Shown: piece after piece, positions 16,793 through 26,900 of the stretch
How the letters are laid out: each line of letters opens with the position of its first letter
Position numbering within the stretch: position 1 is the stretch's first letter
From: Bacteroidaceae bacterium
GTDB lineage: Bacteria > Bacteroidota > Bacteroidia > Bacteroidales > Bacteroidaceae
Direction: 5' to 3'
NCBI GenBank assembly: GCA_017548075.1
Contig: JAFYNL010000040.1
Coordinates: forward strand, 1-64,000
Length of the DNA: 64,000 nt
The notes under the pieces: generated by a model
Database searches by the model: none
What the model was told of the DNA's origin: nothing
What the model saw: the letters and a program-made list of their open reading frames with translations, nothing else
Program-made: the position numbers and the translations under genes

Positions 16793-18538
16793 TTATGCAT
16801 TAATCATTGCTTCGATTTGCTTTATGTAGTCGTAGTACTGCTCACTCTTAAACTGTGAGTAGTTCATCTGCTTGCAGAGGTTGATCAACTTCTTGAAGTA
16901 ATCGATGACCTCAAGGAAGGTGTCGAACTTGTAATCGTCCTTGTCGCAGACTTTCGTAACGAGGTTGAGAATCTCCTCCTGGCGTTCAAGGGAAGTAACG
17001 GCATCAACCTCGTCGAAGGCATCCTGCTGCAGAACAACATAGTCAATCACTTCCGACTTCCAGAAGGTAACATGATATTCAACAGGCACACCATCATCAC
17101 CCAAGATGTTTATCTGCTCGGCAATCTCCTTACCGCGTTGCATTCGAGTCTTCAAAGCAAGCACTTTTGGAATCCAACCTTCGTTGATGTGTTCCTTGAT
17201 GTACTCTGCAAATTCAGGATACTCGAGGTATTTCGAGTAAGAATCAATGGGGTTAACGGCCGGATAACGCTTCTTGTCGGCACGATCCTGCTCGAGTGCA
17301 TAGAAGCAACGGGCAACCTTCTTGGTACTTTCGGTAACGGGTTCCTTCAAGTTACCACCTGCGGGGGACACAGTTCCCAAGAATGTAACGGAGCCAACCT
17401 CACCATTATTAAGGATTACATAACCTGCACGACCATAGAAGTTGCTGATGAGAGCACCCAAATCCATGGGGAAAGCATCAGGTCCAGGCAGTTCTTCCAT
17501 ACGGTTCGACATTTCGCGAAGTGCCTGTGCCCAACGTGAAGTGGAGTCGGCCATCAGCAGAACACGGAGTCCCATGGAACGGTAGTACTCCGCCATCGTC
17601 ATAGCTGTATAGACGGAAGCCTCACGAGCAGCGACAGGCATGTTAGATGTGTTGGCAATGATGATTGTGCGCTCCATCAACTTACGGCCAGTATGGGGAT
17701 CGACAAGTTCAGGGAACTCTGTGAAGATTTCCACGACCTCGTTGGCACGTTCACCGCAAGCTGCGATAACCACGATGTCGGCTTCTGCCTGCTTCGAAAT
17801 GGCGTGCTGCAATACAGTCTTACCTGTACCGAAAGGACCAGGAATGAATCCTGTGCCACCTTCCACGATAGGGTTGAAAGTATCGATGGTCCGAACACCT
17901 GTTTCAAGCAGTTTGAATGGACGCGGCTTCTCGCGATAGTTGGTCATAGCGAACTTTACAGGCCAATGCTGCACCATATCAACCTTGATGTCGTTGCCTT
18001 GCTCGTCGGTCAGGACGGCAATGGTGTCGTGAATCTTATACTGGCCTTTCGCCACAATGCTCTTGACTGTTGCAGTTCCTTTCATTTGGAATGGAACCAT
18101 AATCTTCAAGGGCTGATGGTTCTCTTCAACCTTGCCGAGCCAGTCGCTTGCCTGCACTTTGTCGCCTTCCTTTGCAAGAGGTTCGAATTCCCAAAGACGC
18201 TCAGCATCGAGAGCCTCTGTGTATTGACCGCGCTTCAAGAAGACACCATCCATCTTGTCAAGGTCGTTCTGCAGTCCGTCATAGTTGTGACTGAGCATGC
18301 CCGGGCCAAGTTGAATCTCAAGCATATGTCCTGTAAACTCAGCCTCAGCACCGACTTTCAGGCCACGAGTGCTTTCAAAGACCTGCACATATACGTCTTG
18401 TCCGACCACCTTAATGACCTCTGCCATCAAACGGTCGCCGCCAGTTGTGATGTAGCATATCTCGCCTTGGAGCACGGGACCATCGACACGGAGCGTGACC
18501 ATATTGGCGACAACGCCACTTACAATACCTTTTGTCAT
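16793..18538 (-). CDS. atpA: V-type ATP synthase subunit A (catalytic)
   Basis: This 581-residue catalytic subunit of the V1 head has the Walker A motif GPFGTGKTVLQHA, the Walker B-like segment LRVLLMADSTSRWAQALREMSNRMEELPGPDAFP, and the A-subunit-specific insertion with RGQYTEALDAERLWEFEPL. It couples ATP hydrolysis or synthesis to H+ or Na+ movement through the membrane sector. Gene order E-DUF2764-A-B matches the Bacteroidales cluster. The start MTKGIVSGVVANMVTLRVDG aligns with the family; spacing to the upstream gene is 15 bp. Confidence 0.96.
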   Translation of the reverse strand: MTKGIVSGVVANMVTLRVDGPVLQGEICYITTGGDRLMAEVIKVVGQDVYVQVFESTRGLKVGAEAEFTGHMLEIQLGPGMLSHNYDGLQNDLDKMDGVFLKRGQYTEALDAERLWEFEPLAKEGDKVQASDWLGKVEENHQPLKIMVPFQMKGTATVKSIVAKGQYKIHDTIAVLTDEQGNDIKVDMVQHWPVKFAMTNYREKPRPFKLLETGVRTIDTFNPIVEGGTGFIPGPFGTGKTVLQHAISKQAEADIVVIAACGERANEVVEIFTEFPELVDPHTGRKLMERTIIIANTSNMPVAAREASVYTAMTMAEYYRSMGLRVLLMADSTSRWAQALREMSNRMEELPGPDAFPMDLGALISNFYGRAGYVILNNGEVGSVTFLGTVSPAGGNLKEPVTESTKKVARCFYALEQDRADKKRYPAVNPIDSYSKYLEYPEFAEYIKEHINEGWIPKVLALKTRMQRGKEIAEQINILGDDGVPVEYHVTFWKSEVIDYVVLQQDAFDEVDAVTSLERQEEILNLVTKVCDKDDYKFDTFLEVIDYFKKLINLCKQMNYSQFKSEQYYDYIKQIEAMINA

Positions 18539-18553
18539 GTTTTTATGTTGTGT

Positions 18554-19417
18554 TTATATTTGTCTGTGAATAGTGGGAGCGACGAACTCTTCTGGCACTT
18601 GTGCCTCTGAACGAAGGTCGTCGATTATCTTTTGGAAGGTTTCCTTGCCTTGTTCCACATCGAGCTTTGCCCAACGCTGCTGCATTTCGAGCTTGCAGAG
18701 ATAAGCGAAAACGGCTTCCATGCTGAAGGGTTCGAAGAAAGTACGCTCGTCGAGCCATATCCACTTGAAAGCGTCTATCATCTTTTCCTTGCGGACTGGG
18801 TCTTCCTCATCAACTATCTTCATGAGTTGAGGAATGTAGTCAAGCTCATGACCAAGGTTAAAGTCCTTTGTCTTGTTCTCGCGAATCATTTCCTGCACCT
18901 CACCCTCTCCTTTGATGAAATCACCGACGCTCCAACCCTGACCGCGAGCCAACATAGCTGTAAGAATGTTGGTGATGTCGAGGTTGAGTTTGTACCAACG
19001 ACGCATCATGCGATTTGAACAAGTCTTGATGGCATAATCGAAGAACTGATAAGCCATTTCGTCCTCAGGGAAATAACCTTCCTTGTCCTTGTTGAAGGCA
19101 TACTCACGAGCAAAGATACTCATGAAAGCCGGGTAACGATGCACGTTGAAGTTGAGCTCCGTAGCACTTGTGATAAGGTCACGAAGCTGGTCGAGCGAGA
19201 AGTTTCCCCATTGATCGATGTCTGCCTCAGGGTTCTTGAGCAGTTTGACCAAGTTGACGCAATCGAAGTGCAAGAAGAAGTAGAAGAGCAACTTCTTGTC
19301 CTGCGACGTAAGTTGGTCCTCGCATTGTTCGCGCATTTCCTCAATGCTCAGCCCGGGCTTGGTGTCCTTCAGGTCAATATCCGGCAAGCCGGCTATCATG
19401 CAATAGTAATTGGCCAT
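18554..19417 (-). CDS. DUF2764 family protein of the V-ATPase cluster
   Basis: This 287-residue cytoplasmic protein begins MANYYCMIAGLPDIDLKDTKPGLS. It is helix-rich and has no transmembrane segment. This DUF2764 family is found between the E and A genes of Bacteroidetes and related V-ATPase operons. By position it may replace the missing subunit C, linking the head to the membrane sector; that is inference. It lies 11 bp from the E gene and 15 bp from the A gene. Confidence 0.85.
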   Translation of the reverse strand: MANYYCMIAGLPDIDLKDTKPGLSIEEMREQCEDQLTSQDKKLLFYFFLHFDCVNLVKLLKNPEADIDQWGNFSLDQLRDLITSATELNFNVHRYPAFMSIFAREYAFNKDKEGYFPEDEMAYQFFDYAIKTCSNRMMRRWYKLNLDITNILTAMLARGQGWSVGDFIKGEGEVQEMIRENKTKDFNLGHELDYIPQLMKIVDEEDPVRKEKMIDAFKWIWLDERTFFEPFSMEAVFAYLCKLEMQQRWAKLDVEQGKETFQKIIDDLRSEAQVPEEFVAPTIHRQI

Positions 19418-19428
19418 CTACCTTTATG

Positions 19429-20016
19429 CTAGAAGAGCATGTCCACAAGCTGTGGACGCAGGAAGTTCTTGAAATAGGTTTCGAACTCCTCTTTGCCGAA
19501 GTTAACCTTATAGCTGCCGTCAGCAGGAGCAATAGTCAGCAGGGTGTCCTTGCCGTTTACCTTATTGATGGTAACGCCCTTATCGAGGAGTGCCTTTGCT
19601 TTTGCTGCGAAATAAGCCTTCAGTTTGTCTGCTTCGCTACTGGAGATGACGACTGGCTCGTTTCCTGACCACTTCTCTGCCAGAGCAACGGCGAATTGTC
19701 CGAGGAAATCAGGACTTGCAGTTAAACCTTCCACAGCCTCTTTAACTACGCCATCAGTCAGTACGTTTGTGACTTCGCTCTTGAGGGCACTCAAAGCCTG
19801 ACCTGTGTACATCTTGAGTTCGTTGCGAGTGTTGGCATCTGTCTCGGCAGCCTTTTTCTGTGCTTGAGCCGCGATTTCCTGAGCTTGCTGGCGTGCATCC
19901 TGCAGAATCTTATCTGCCTGCTGCTTTGCCTGCTCGATGATTTGGGCAGCTTCAGCCTGTCCTTTCTCTACGCCTTCACGCAGGATTTTCTCGGTAAGTT
20001 CTTGTATCTTTTCCAT
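19429..20016 (-). CDS. atpE: V-type ATP synthase subunit E
   Basis: This 195-residue peripheral-stalk subunit has a long Ala/Gln-rich coiled coil at residues 10-70 (EKGQAEAAQIIEQAKQQADK) and a globular C-terminal domain (about 90-195). It is the first gene of the E-DUF2764-A-B operon. A weak -7 box (20050-20057, 7 of 8 consensus bases) lies about 35 bp before the start. Confidence 0.9.
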   Translation of the reverse strand: MEKIQELTEKILREGVEKGQAEAAQIIEQAKQQADKILQDARQQAQEIAAQAQKKAAETDANTRNELKMYTGQALSALKSEVTNVLTDGVVKEAVEGLTASPDFLGQFAVALAEKWSGNEPVVISSSEADKLKAYFAAKAKALLDKGVTINKVNGKDTLLTIAPADGSYKVNFGKEEFETYFKNFLRPQLVDMLF

Positions 20017-20090
20017 TATTTATTATGTATATTTGTGCAAATTACGGCACGAAGATACAAAAATACTCTGGAATACCAACGTTTCTTTTC

Positions 20091-20131
20091 AAAAAAAAAG
20101 CCCTATCTGTCAATATCTGAACAGAAAGGGC
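20091..20131 (-). terminator. Terminator of the GH29 gene
   Basis: GCCCTATCTGT (20100-20110) pairs with ACAGAAAGGGC (20121-20131) with one mismatch. Nine A precede it on the + strand, giving a T-run on the minus strand just after the GH29 stop codon. Confidence 0.85.
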
Positions 20132-20148
20132 AAACAGGAGATATTCCT

Positions 20149-21522
20149 TTAGTACACGCCTACCTCTGTAAGGGCAACTTTGCCTTGATGTCGGGTTATC
20201 GTGATACGGACTTTTTCGGCTTTAACTGGAGCAAATCGATGTTGCTTTACTCTGCACTCAGGAGCCGTTCCATCGAAGAGAACGTGCCAGCGTTTACCTA
20301 GTTTATACTCTAGCCTGTATGACTGTAGACTGCCTTTTCTTTCTTCCATGATGGTGACCATAGAGATGTGTTTCTTGCCTCGCAAATCCACTTCCCACCA
20401 AGGTTCTTTGATGGTTGGATGTGGGGTCCAGCCCTTTCCAAAGTCGTCGTCATTGGCGAAATCTCCTATTCCATAGTCATAGCTCCAACTGTATTCTGTT
20501 GGACAACCCTTGGCGATATTGCGCTGAGTGATGGGTGCGTCGCAATCTGGAATAGGTTTCGTGGGGCCTTCATTCTGCCAAATCTGGCCAATTTGGCGAA
20601 GTGCTTCGACTGCATTATCGTCCATTCTGCCCTCTCGATTCGGAGCGACATTGAGGATGAAATTGCAGTAAGCATTATTGTAAGGACGGACATTTTCCTC
20701 AACAAGCCAGCGAACATCCTTCAGTTCATCAGTCGGCATAGATTCTTTCCAGAACCAAGTTCGCTGAATACTTAGGCAAGCAAGGGCCGGAAGACGATTC
20801 TCGCTAGTACTTATCTTCTGTCCTGCACCCTGCTCATACGACTTGATATCGGTATAGAAAAGGGCTTCGCGAGGATACTTGGCTGCGTTGAGATCCATCA
20901 ATAAACAGTTGGGTTGCAGGCTCTTTACATAATTATATATCTCAGGGAAAGAGATTTCGTCGTAAGAAATGCGAGACCAAGGAGCGTCCCAACCATCGAT
21001 AATGAGAGCCGTAATCTCGCCATAATTGGTGAGAAGCTCTTTCAACTGGGCCTTGATGTACTTTGTATGCTCTGGTTTTATATGGCCTGGACGGATGCGA
21101 TGGTGTGTATCGAGAATGCTGAAATAGAGCATCACAGCAAGTCCTTCCTCGCGAAAAGCATCAACATACTGACGGACGACATCCACTTTGGCTGGCGATT
21201 GCATGGAATTATAGTCGGTAGTCTTGGTGTCCCAAATGCAGAAGCCGCTATGATGCTTTGTAGTCAGACAGCCATAACTCATGTTTGCAGCCTTAGCAGC
21301 CTTAGCCCATTGCCGGCAATCGAGGTTTGTCGGAGCAAAGGCAGAAACAGGCATATCGGGGTCGGGCCAGTCCTCAAGAGAATAGGTGGGCATATTGTAA
21401 TGGATGAACATGCCGAATCGCAAGTCGACAAAGGCTTGCTGAAGCTCATGCAAAGACTTCTGCTGAGCCGATGAGAACAGGGCTGTCAGCATGATTGGGA
21501 GTAGAAGAATGTAGCGTTTCAT
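20149..21522 (-). CDS. Alpha-L-fucosidase, GH29 family
   Basis: This 457-residue secreted enzyme (signal MKRYILLLPIMLTALFSSAQ) has the GH29 barrel. RFGMFIHYNMPTYSLEDW lies at the N-terminus, TTKHHSGFCIWDTKTTDYN holds the paired His residues, and IIDGWDAPW holds the probable nucleophile Asp176. The C-terminal region (about 330-457) is a galactose-binding/F5-8C-like domain that starts with GDFANDDDFGKGWTPHPTIKEPWWEVDLRGK and ends in TRHQGKVALTEVGVY. It releases fucose from host or plant glycans. The substrate linkage cannot be read from sequence. It stands alone between the V-ATPase operon and a FAS1 gene. Confidence 0.9.
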   Translation of the reverse strand: MKRYILLLPIMLTALFSSAQQKSLHELQQAFVDLRFGMFIHYNMPTYSLEDWPDPDMPVSAFAPTNLDCRQWAKAAKAANMSYGCLTTKHHSGFCIWDTKTTDYNSMQSPAKVDVVRQYVDAFREEGLAVMLYFSILDTHHRIRPGHIKPEHTKYIKAQLKELLTNYGEITALIIDGWDAPWSRISYDEISFPEIYNYVKSLQPNCLLMDLNAAKYPREALFYTDIKSYEQGAGQKISTSENRLPALACLSIQRTWFWKESMPTDELKDVRWLVEENVRPYNNAYCNFILNVAPNREGRMDDNAVEALRQIGQIWQNEGPTKPIPDCDAPITQRNIAKGCPTEYSWSYDYGIGDFANDDDFGKGWTPHPTIKEPWWEVDLRGKKHISMVTIMEERKGSLQSYRLEYKLGKRWHVLFDGTAPECRVKQHRFAPVKAEKVRITITRHQGKVALTEVGVY

Positions 21523-21555
21523 ATAGGTTATTATCTCTTATAAGTAATGTCTCTT

Positions 21556-21687
21556 TCAAACTAGGCTAGTGTCGTTGGCAAAGTTAACGTGTTACGTTGG
21601 CAATCGTAACTGGGGTTGTTTCAAAACTTCACTGCAGTTGTTGGAAACAAGAGCGTGCCCTTACCTACATAAAAGCACGCTCCTATT
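21556..21687. repeat. 22-bp-period intergenic array E (6 units)
   Basis: Units start at 21556, 21578, 21600, 21622, 21644 and 21666. Cores are CTAGGCTAG, AACGTGTTA, AACTGGGGTT, ACTGCAGT, and the complementary pair GAGCGTGC/GCACGCTC. It lies between the GH29 start and the FAS1 gene end. Confidence 0.85.
21651..21682 (-). terminator. Terminator-like hairpin in array E
   Basis: GAGCGTGC (21651-21658) pairs with GCACGCTC (21675-21682), an 8-bp perfect stem from the last two array units, about 40 bp past the FAS1 paralogue 3 stop codon. Confidence 0.55.
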
Positions 21688-21725
21688 ATTCTTTTCATTC
21701 TTTCCAATAACTCAAAGACTGTCCT

Positions 21726-23882
21726 TTACCAGATATCTTCAGGTCTTTCGGGGCTGTCGTAGATTTCCTTCGGACAGTACTCGAAGTAGTCAAGATAAAG
21801 CTCAGGTCTGGACAAGTCGGGTTGAACGGACTTGAAGCGAACGTAATAAGTCTCGTTTGGATCGAGCGTCTGACGTACGATAATGTGACGGCTACAATTG
21901 CTCTTAGCTCGAGCAGTTGTCGTGTTCATCTCCGTTTCATGTCTTGTAGCCTTCATCAAGCCATGGTTACGCAGCTTATGGTCAATGTCGATGATTTCAT
22001 CTTCATCTTTTCCGCTGTCCTGCAAATCTCCCCAAGTCGCACCTTCACCAAAGAAGTCATACACATTCATGGTCATGTTAATGGGGATGCCAGCTACAGG
22101 AAGTTTATCGGGATCGCTGCCGAAATAAACCTGCACAATGCCTCGAGCCGCAGTAGCAAGCAGTTTATAGCGGAACTCATATGTGTTACGCTTGGGAACG
22201 GGAGGCAGTCTGAACATAATGTCGAACTGGCCAAACGCCTTATCCTCATCACCACTATAATTTGCCCAAGGTGTCTTGTAGCCATTGTAGTGAATGAAGT
22301 GGGTTTCCTCATTCATAACCTTCATGTTGTCGAAGTAATTGTATCTGTTGTAAAGAGATACAAAGACATGCTGCCACTTGCCGAGAGGACTGTCAGCACG
22401 ACGAATGCCATTGGTAATAGCTTCAGGGAAGAGAGCAAAAAGGTCGAAACGAATACGCTCCTTAGCCAAGTCATCACGAGTAACATCATTATAGCCCAAA
22501 GGCTTGTCGATAGGATAGATGCAGGCATTAACAATGTCGGTAACAACAGCCATCTCGCTGTTTGTCAGGATATGGACGCCTACCTTATCTTCGTCACAAT
22601 GATCCTCGTGCCCGTCTTCTGTTATACCATTCCTTCTCACAGGGAATCGATTGAGGAAAATACCATTACTCTCAGGACTCTCATATATCTTAAGAAGGCG
22701 ACCTCCGCCATATACAGGATACCACTCCATGACAGGAATAGTGTATTTCGAAGGAGAACTATAAGTATAACCCAACTCGTTGCAGTGGTGTACAAGCTTG
22801 TTGGCAGGAATTCTCATGGGAAGAATATGATAGACCAGCCACTGATGCAGCATGTTCTTGGGCGAAGTGTAATCGTTATTAGCCTGGTAGCCTCCGTCAC
22901 TGAGGAACATGTTGTTCGTGACAATCCAATCCTGCAACTTTTCTATTGCATCGGCAGCAGTAGGGTCAATCCCCTGTGACTGCCAGAACTCATCCGTTTC
23001 GCAGAAGAGTGTAAAACCATACTTACGATGTTCAGGTGCATGGGCATCGGGGTCACCTGCCGTAGCAGACATATCACCACCACCCTTTGCCACATAATCC
23101 TTCATATCTAGTTCATCGCCATATTGCTGATACAAAGACTCGTATGCCTCGTCGCGCACCTTGCTCAGGGTGTCAAGCAATCCACAAGCCTGCAGAGCCT
23201 TGGCAAACATCAGGTAACCTTCTCGCTTTTCATCAAGAATGTTTTGGATATAGCGAGCACACGACTCGTCCTTTGGTGCAATAACCTTATGAAGTTTATG
23301 TATGACACCATTGATGACGGGAATATCGCAATTGATAGGATCCATTGGACATTCCTTATCGAGGAAGATAGTGTCACTCTTACTCTTGCTGACTGTCAGC
23401 TTATGATCGTATATATTGGGCAGAGGGAACTCTGCATTTTCTTTTCCATTTCCAATTGTGGTGATAATGTCAATCGTATATCGCTGCGACTCCATATCAC
23501 CGCCGTCAATGACGGTATTAAGCACGACTACCTTACGAACTGAGTCGAGCTTCTGAGGATTTGTGAAAGCGTCCCACGAAGGTTCGCTAATCAAGCCTTG
23601 TTCCACAAGGTCTTGTAGGTAATTGTTGATAGCTTCGTTTGTTAGAGCGAAGCATGTATAGTTACCACGCGCCGTCAAGAGCTGGTAAACGGAAGACTTA
23701 CTCCTTCCACTCACGGGCACCTGTTTAGTCAGTTCGACATACTGAGAATAGTCTGAATGCGCTTCAAGATAACTGGCAATAGTGTATTCACTGAAAACAT
23801 AACGCGCAGAAGTATCAACGTCCTCTGTGCAAGAACATATGATAAAGAGAAATGCGGTAAGTGAAAGAATGAGCTTCCTCAT
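21726..23882 (-). CDS. FAS1 (fasciclin) domain lipoprotein, paralogue 3
   Basis: This 718-residue lipoprotein has a signal ending in FLFIICSC and the family start VDTSARYVFSEYTIASYLEAH. The first FAS1 domain (about 30-210) holds LLTARGNYTCFALTNEAI and INGVIHKLHKVIAP. The second (about 210-490) holds KYGFTLFCETDEFW and YHILPMRIPANKL. The beta-rich C-terminal region has FRLPPVPKRNTYEFRYKLL and VQVYFGSDPDKLPVAGIP, ending in PERPEDIW. It is less GC-rich than paralogues 1 and 2 and follows a strong terminator that separates it from the dockerin-bearing giant gene upstream. Its proximity to the two giant secreted proteins suggests a shared cell-surface role; this is inference. Confidence 0.86.
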   Translation of the reverse strand: MRKLILSLTAFLFIICSCTEDVDTSARYVFSEYTIASYLEAHSDYSQYVELTKQVPVSGRSKSSVYQLLTARGNYTCFALTNEAINNYLQDLVEQGLISEPSWDAFTNPQKLDSVRKVVVLNTVIDGGDMESQRYTIDIITTIGNGKENAEFPLPNIYDHKLTVSKSKSDTIFLDKECPMDPINCDIPVINGVIHKLHKVIAPKDESCARYIQNILDEKREGYLMFAKALQACGLLDTLSKVRDEAYESLYQQYGDELDMKDYVAKGGGDMSATAGDPDAHAPEHRKYGFTLFCETDEFWQSQGIDPTAADAIEKLQDWIVTNNMFLSDGGYQANNDYTSPKNMLHQWLVYHILPMRIPANKLVHHCNELGYTYSSPSKYTIPVMEWYPVYGGGRLLKIYESPESNGIFLNRFPVRRNGITEDGHEDHCDEDKVGVHILTNSEMAVVTDIVNACIYPIDKPLGYNDVTRDDLAKERIRFDLFALFPEAITNGIRRADSPLGKWQHVFVSLYNRYNYFDNMKVMNEETHFIHYNGYKTPWANYSGDEDKAFGQFDIMFRLPPVPKRNTYEFRYKLLATAARGIVQVYFGSDPDKLPVAGIPINMTMNVYDFFGEGATWGDLQDSGKDEDEIIDIDHKLRNHGLMKATRHETEMNTTTARAKSNCSRHIIVRQTLDPNETYYVRFKSVQPDLSRPELYLDYFEYCPKEIYDSPERPEDIW

Positions 23883-23920
23883 TGTAGTGTTTTATTTGTT
23901 GTTTGCTTTAAATTAAATAT

Positions 23921-23957
23921 ATTCTCTTGGTCAGGCTCGAGGCCTGACCAAGAGAAT
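23921..23957 (-). terminator. Strong terminator of the giant dockerin gene
   Basis: ATTCTCTTGGTCAGGC (23921-23936) and GCCTGACCAAGAGAAT (23942-23957) form a perfect 16-bp stem with a 5-nt loop, followed on the minus strand by an AT-rich stretch. It lies between the 1718-residue gene and FAS1 paralogue 3. Confidence 0.88.
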
Positions 23958-23974
23958 TAAAAGGGTTATCTGAA

Positions 23975-26900
23975 TTACTGTTCTGCCATGAGGTTAAGAA
24001 CTGCTACGAAGTCAGCAATAGTAATATCACCATCACCATTTACATCAGCGTCGCCAGGAACATCCTCGCCAGCCATTGCATTCAAAACAGCTACGCCGTC
24101 AGCAATAGTAATTTCACCATCACGATTCACGTCGCCAGGTTCGGCATTGAGAGACTTACCACCTGCAGCCTTCATTTCGGCCTTAGTGATGAAGTGGAAG
24201 TTGCGAGCACCGAGTTCCAGAACATCGTCTGCAGTTGCAGCGTAGTTAACGTACCAACGGATACCGTGATTAACAGCAGAACCGAAGTTGAGAGTCTTCA
24301 CAGCCTTTGCAACGTTAACGTAAACTGTTGTCCATTCTTCTGTAGCAGGAACTGCATCGAGAGACTCAATGGGTTCAGTCATCAGGTTAGGAGTATTGTA
24401 ATAAACCTTACCGTTCTCGAGGGCTTGTGCTGCTTTGTAGTCGAAAGCAAGGATTACCTTATCTGCTGTCAGAGGCTCATAGAGATTAGCAAGATCAATA
24501 TATGGTTTTGTTCCTTCGGTAGCGATATCGAGGGTAAATCCATCCTGAACATAACTTAATTTGCCTTGGCCTTTGACTTCCAGATACTCTGGCCATGCAG
24601 CATAGAGTTCATCCTTAGCGGCAACAGCTGCTTCTGCATCAGCATAGGTACCTTCCTGGAGGTTATCTCTAACTTCATAAACAGCATCATCAGAACCATC
24701 TACACTAGCATATTCGAACCACTTCAAATATACCTTAGTTGTAGCTTCAAAGAGAGCAGCGTAAGCTTTCTTTGTTTCGTAGATAGACTGCATGGTTTCA
24801 CCAATGGTCTTTTCTGCTGCATAGGTAGCTACGCCACTATTCTCTGCAAGTGTAGCCTTCTGAGCTGCAGAGAAACCAGGTTCTAATACATACTGAGCCT
24901 CATCATCGGTAGAGGGCTGATAGGTCTCTGTCAGAGTTACAATACGAGCAGCATTGTACTCAGCAACTTCTGCGAGAGCCTCAGCAGCGACGTCCTCTGT
25001 TTCACCGAGGTAAACGAGACCGAAGTTACCTACTGCAGTCCATTCGTTACCACTAGTGCCTTCATTCTTTACGCCAAATGTCAGAGTGCCGTCGGTTACT
25101 TGTGCAACCAAAGTGATTGCATAGCGACCCTGCTCAAATGCGTGAGCAGCACCTTCGCAACCCCAGATTACGTAACCTACTACAAGAGAATCGACTGCAG
25201 GATCACCTGCGGGCTCGTTAATGTCGATAGCATAGATTTCCTTATCGGCATATGTACCTGTCCATCTTTCTTCTTCAGTTGCCATTCCTTCGCGGAGAAC
25301 GGGAACATAAGTAGTAGCATCATTAGCGTATGCCATAGCTGCATAGTTGCAACTTGAAAGATTTCCATTTGCACGGAAACCAGCATTGAGAGTAACCTTA
25401 TAGAAACCATTCTTCATGTCAGTGAGAGTCTGACTGATGTCGAAGGTCTTGTTCTCGTTACAGAACTCAGCTGCATACATATCGCCTCCAGCATTAGCGG
25501 TACGATAGATGTAGCCGTCCCAACCTTCAGCCTCACGACCGATGTTGGCACCATTCTCATCCTTCTTGGTTTCGCTAGCCTTTGCGAAGGTACGGTTAAC
25601 AATCAGAGAGGTGATATCTGCACCAGGAAGATAGCCAGCAGCTACGGCAGCAGCCTTCAGAGATTCCATGAACTCCATTTCTGCAAGCAGAATGCTGTCA
25701 TTCAATACATGCTCGTCGAGGATGTAAGCTGCAGGGCCATTAGGATAGAGTTCAGAGGGCTCTACGCTAGCATCGAAATTCAGATAATTTGCGAAGATCG
25801 TCAGAGCTTCGCTGTCTGCCAAAGGATTCTCTCCAATAAAAGTCTTGTTTGCATCAACTGCCTCCTGATACTTCTGATAGAGAGCTGCACTTGTCTCAAT
25901 GGCAGCACGCAGTTCCTCAAGTGTGTAGTTAACACGGAAGAGAGCCTCCATGTTCATGCACTCTTCGATTTCAGGAATAGTTGCTACATACTCGTCAATG
26001 AGAGCTTGGTCAGCAACGACGTCATGTTCGAAGGCCTGAGCTGCAGCAGTATATTCGTCCTTGATTGCGTCGAACTCTTCTTCTGTACCAAAGATAAGTT
26101 CGTTCATCTGAATCTGTACGCCACTGTAAGCCTTTGTAACAACTACCTTATAATACATATACTCTTCGGTAGTCTCTGTGCTAAAGCCGAAGTAAGAAGG
26201 CTGCTCATTTACGGGATGCAGACGATCCTGACCCATGTTCTCCTTAGAATCGATGAGTACCCAGCCTTCAGCGTCCTTAGTAGCATCGCCGTCACCTTCG
26301 AAGTTAGCGCCATAGATGTACCAAGTACCCCAGTTACGACCTGTGTGACCAGCCGTATCATTACCTGTTGTCAGAGTATAGAAGAACGGATTGGTCTTAT
26401 CGAGTGTGCGGAAAATGATATAGGTGTCACCAGTTGCACTAGCATTGCCACCCCACTTTGTACCTTTCTGCTCCTTTCCTTCTTCATCTACATAAGCAGT
26501 TGCAATACCATCGATGAGGTGACCATAGTAACCGTCACCCCACTGACTGTCGGTATGACCGCCGAGGAGGATGTAGTGACAATCATTGGTTTCGTCAACT
26601 GCATTGTAAATCCACTGGAGATAATCCATCTCGGCTGCGAGTTCGGTGTTGTCGAGAGAACCGGTATTGGTCTCTTCGTTGACAATATTGTTGTGGGTAC
26701 CACGCATGTAAACATTGTTGGGAGCAACGTTATCATTGAGGTAACCATTCTGCCAAGCCTGCAGATTTGCAGAAGGCATATCCAGACTTTCAATATCTTC
26801 AACCTGAATCTCGTATTCTTCATACATATCAGCAGAAGCATTGATATCAGCCTGCATGTCAACCAACTCGTTCTTGAGCTTCATTACATCAGGAGCGTTG

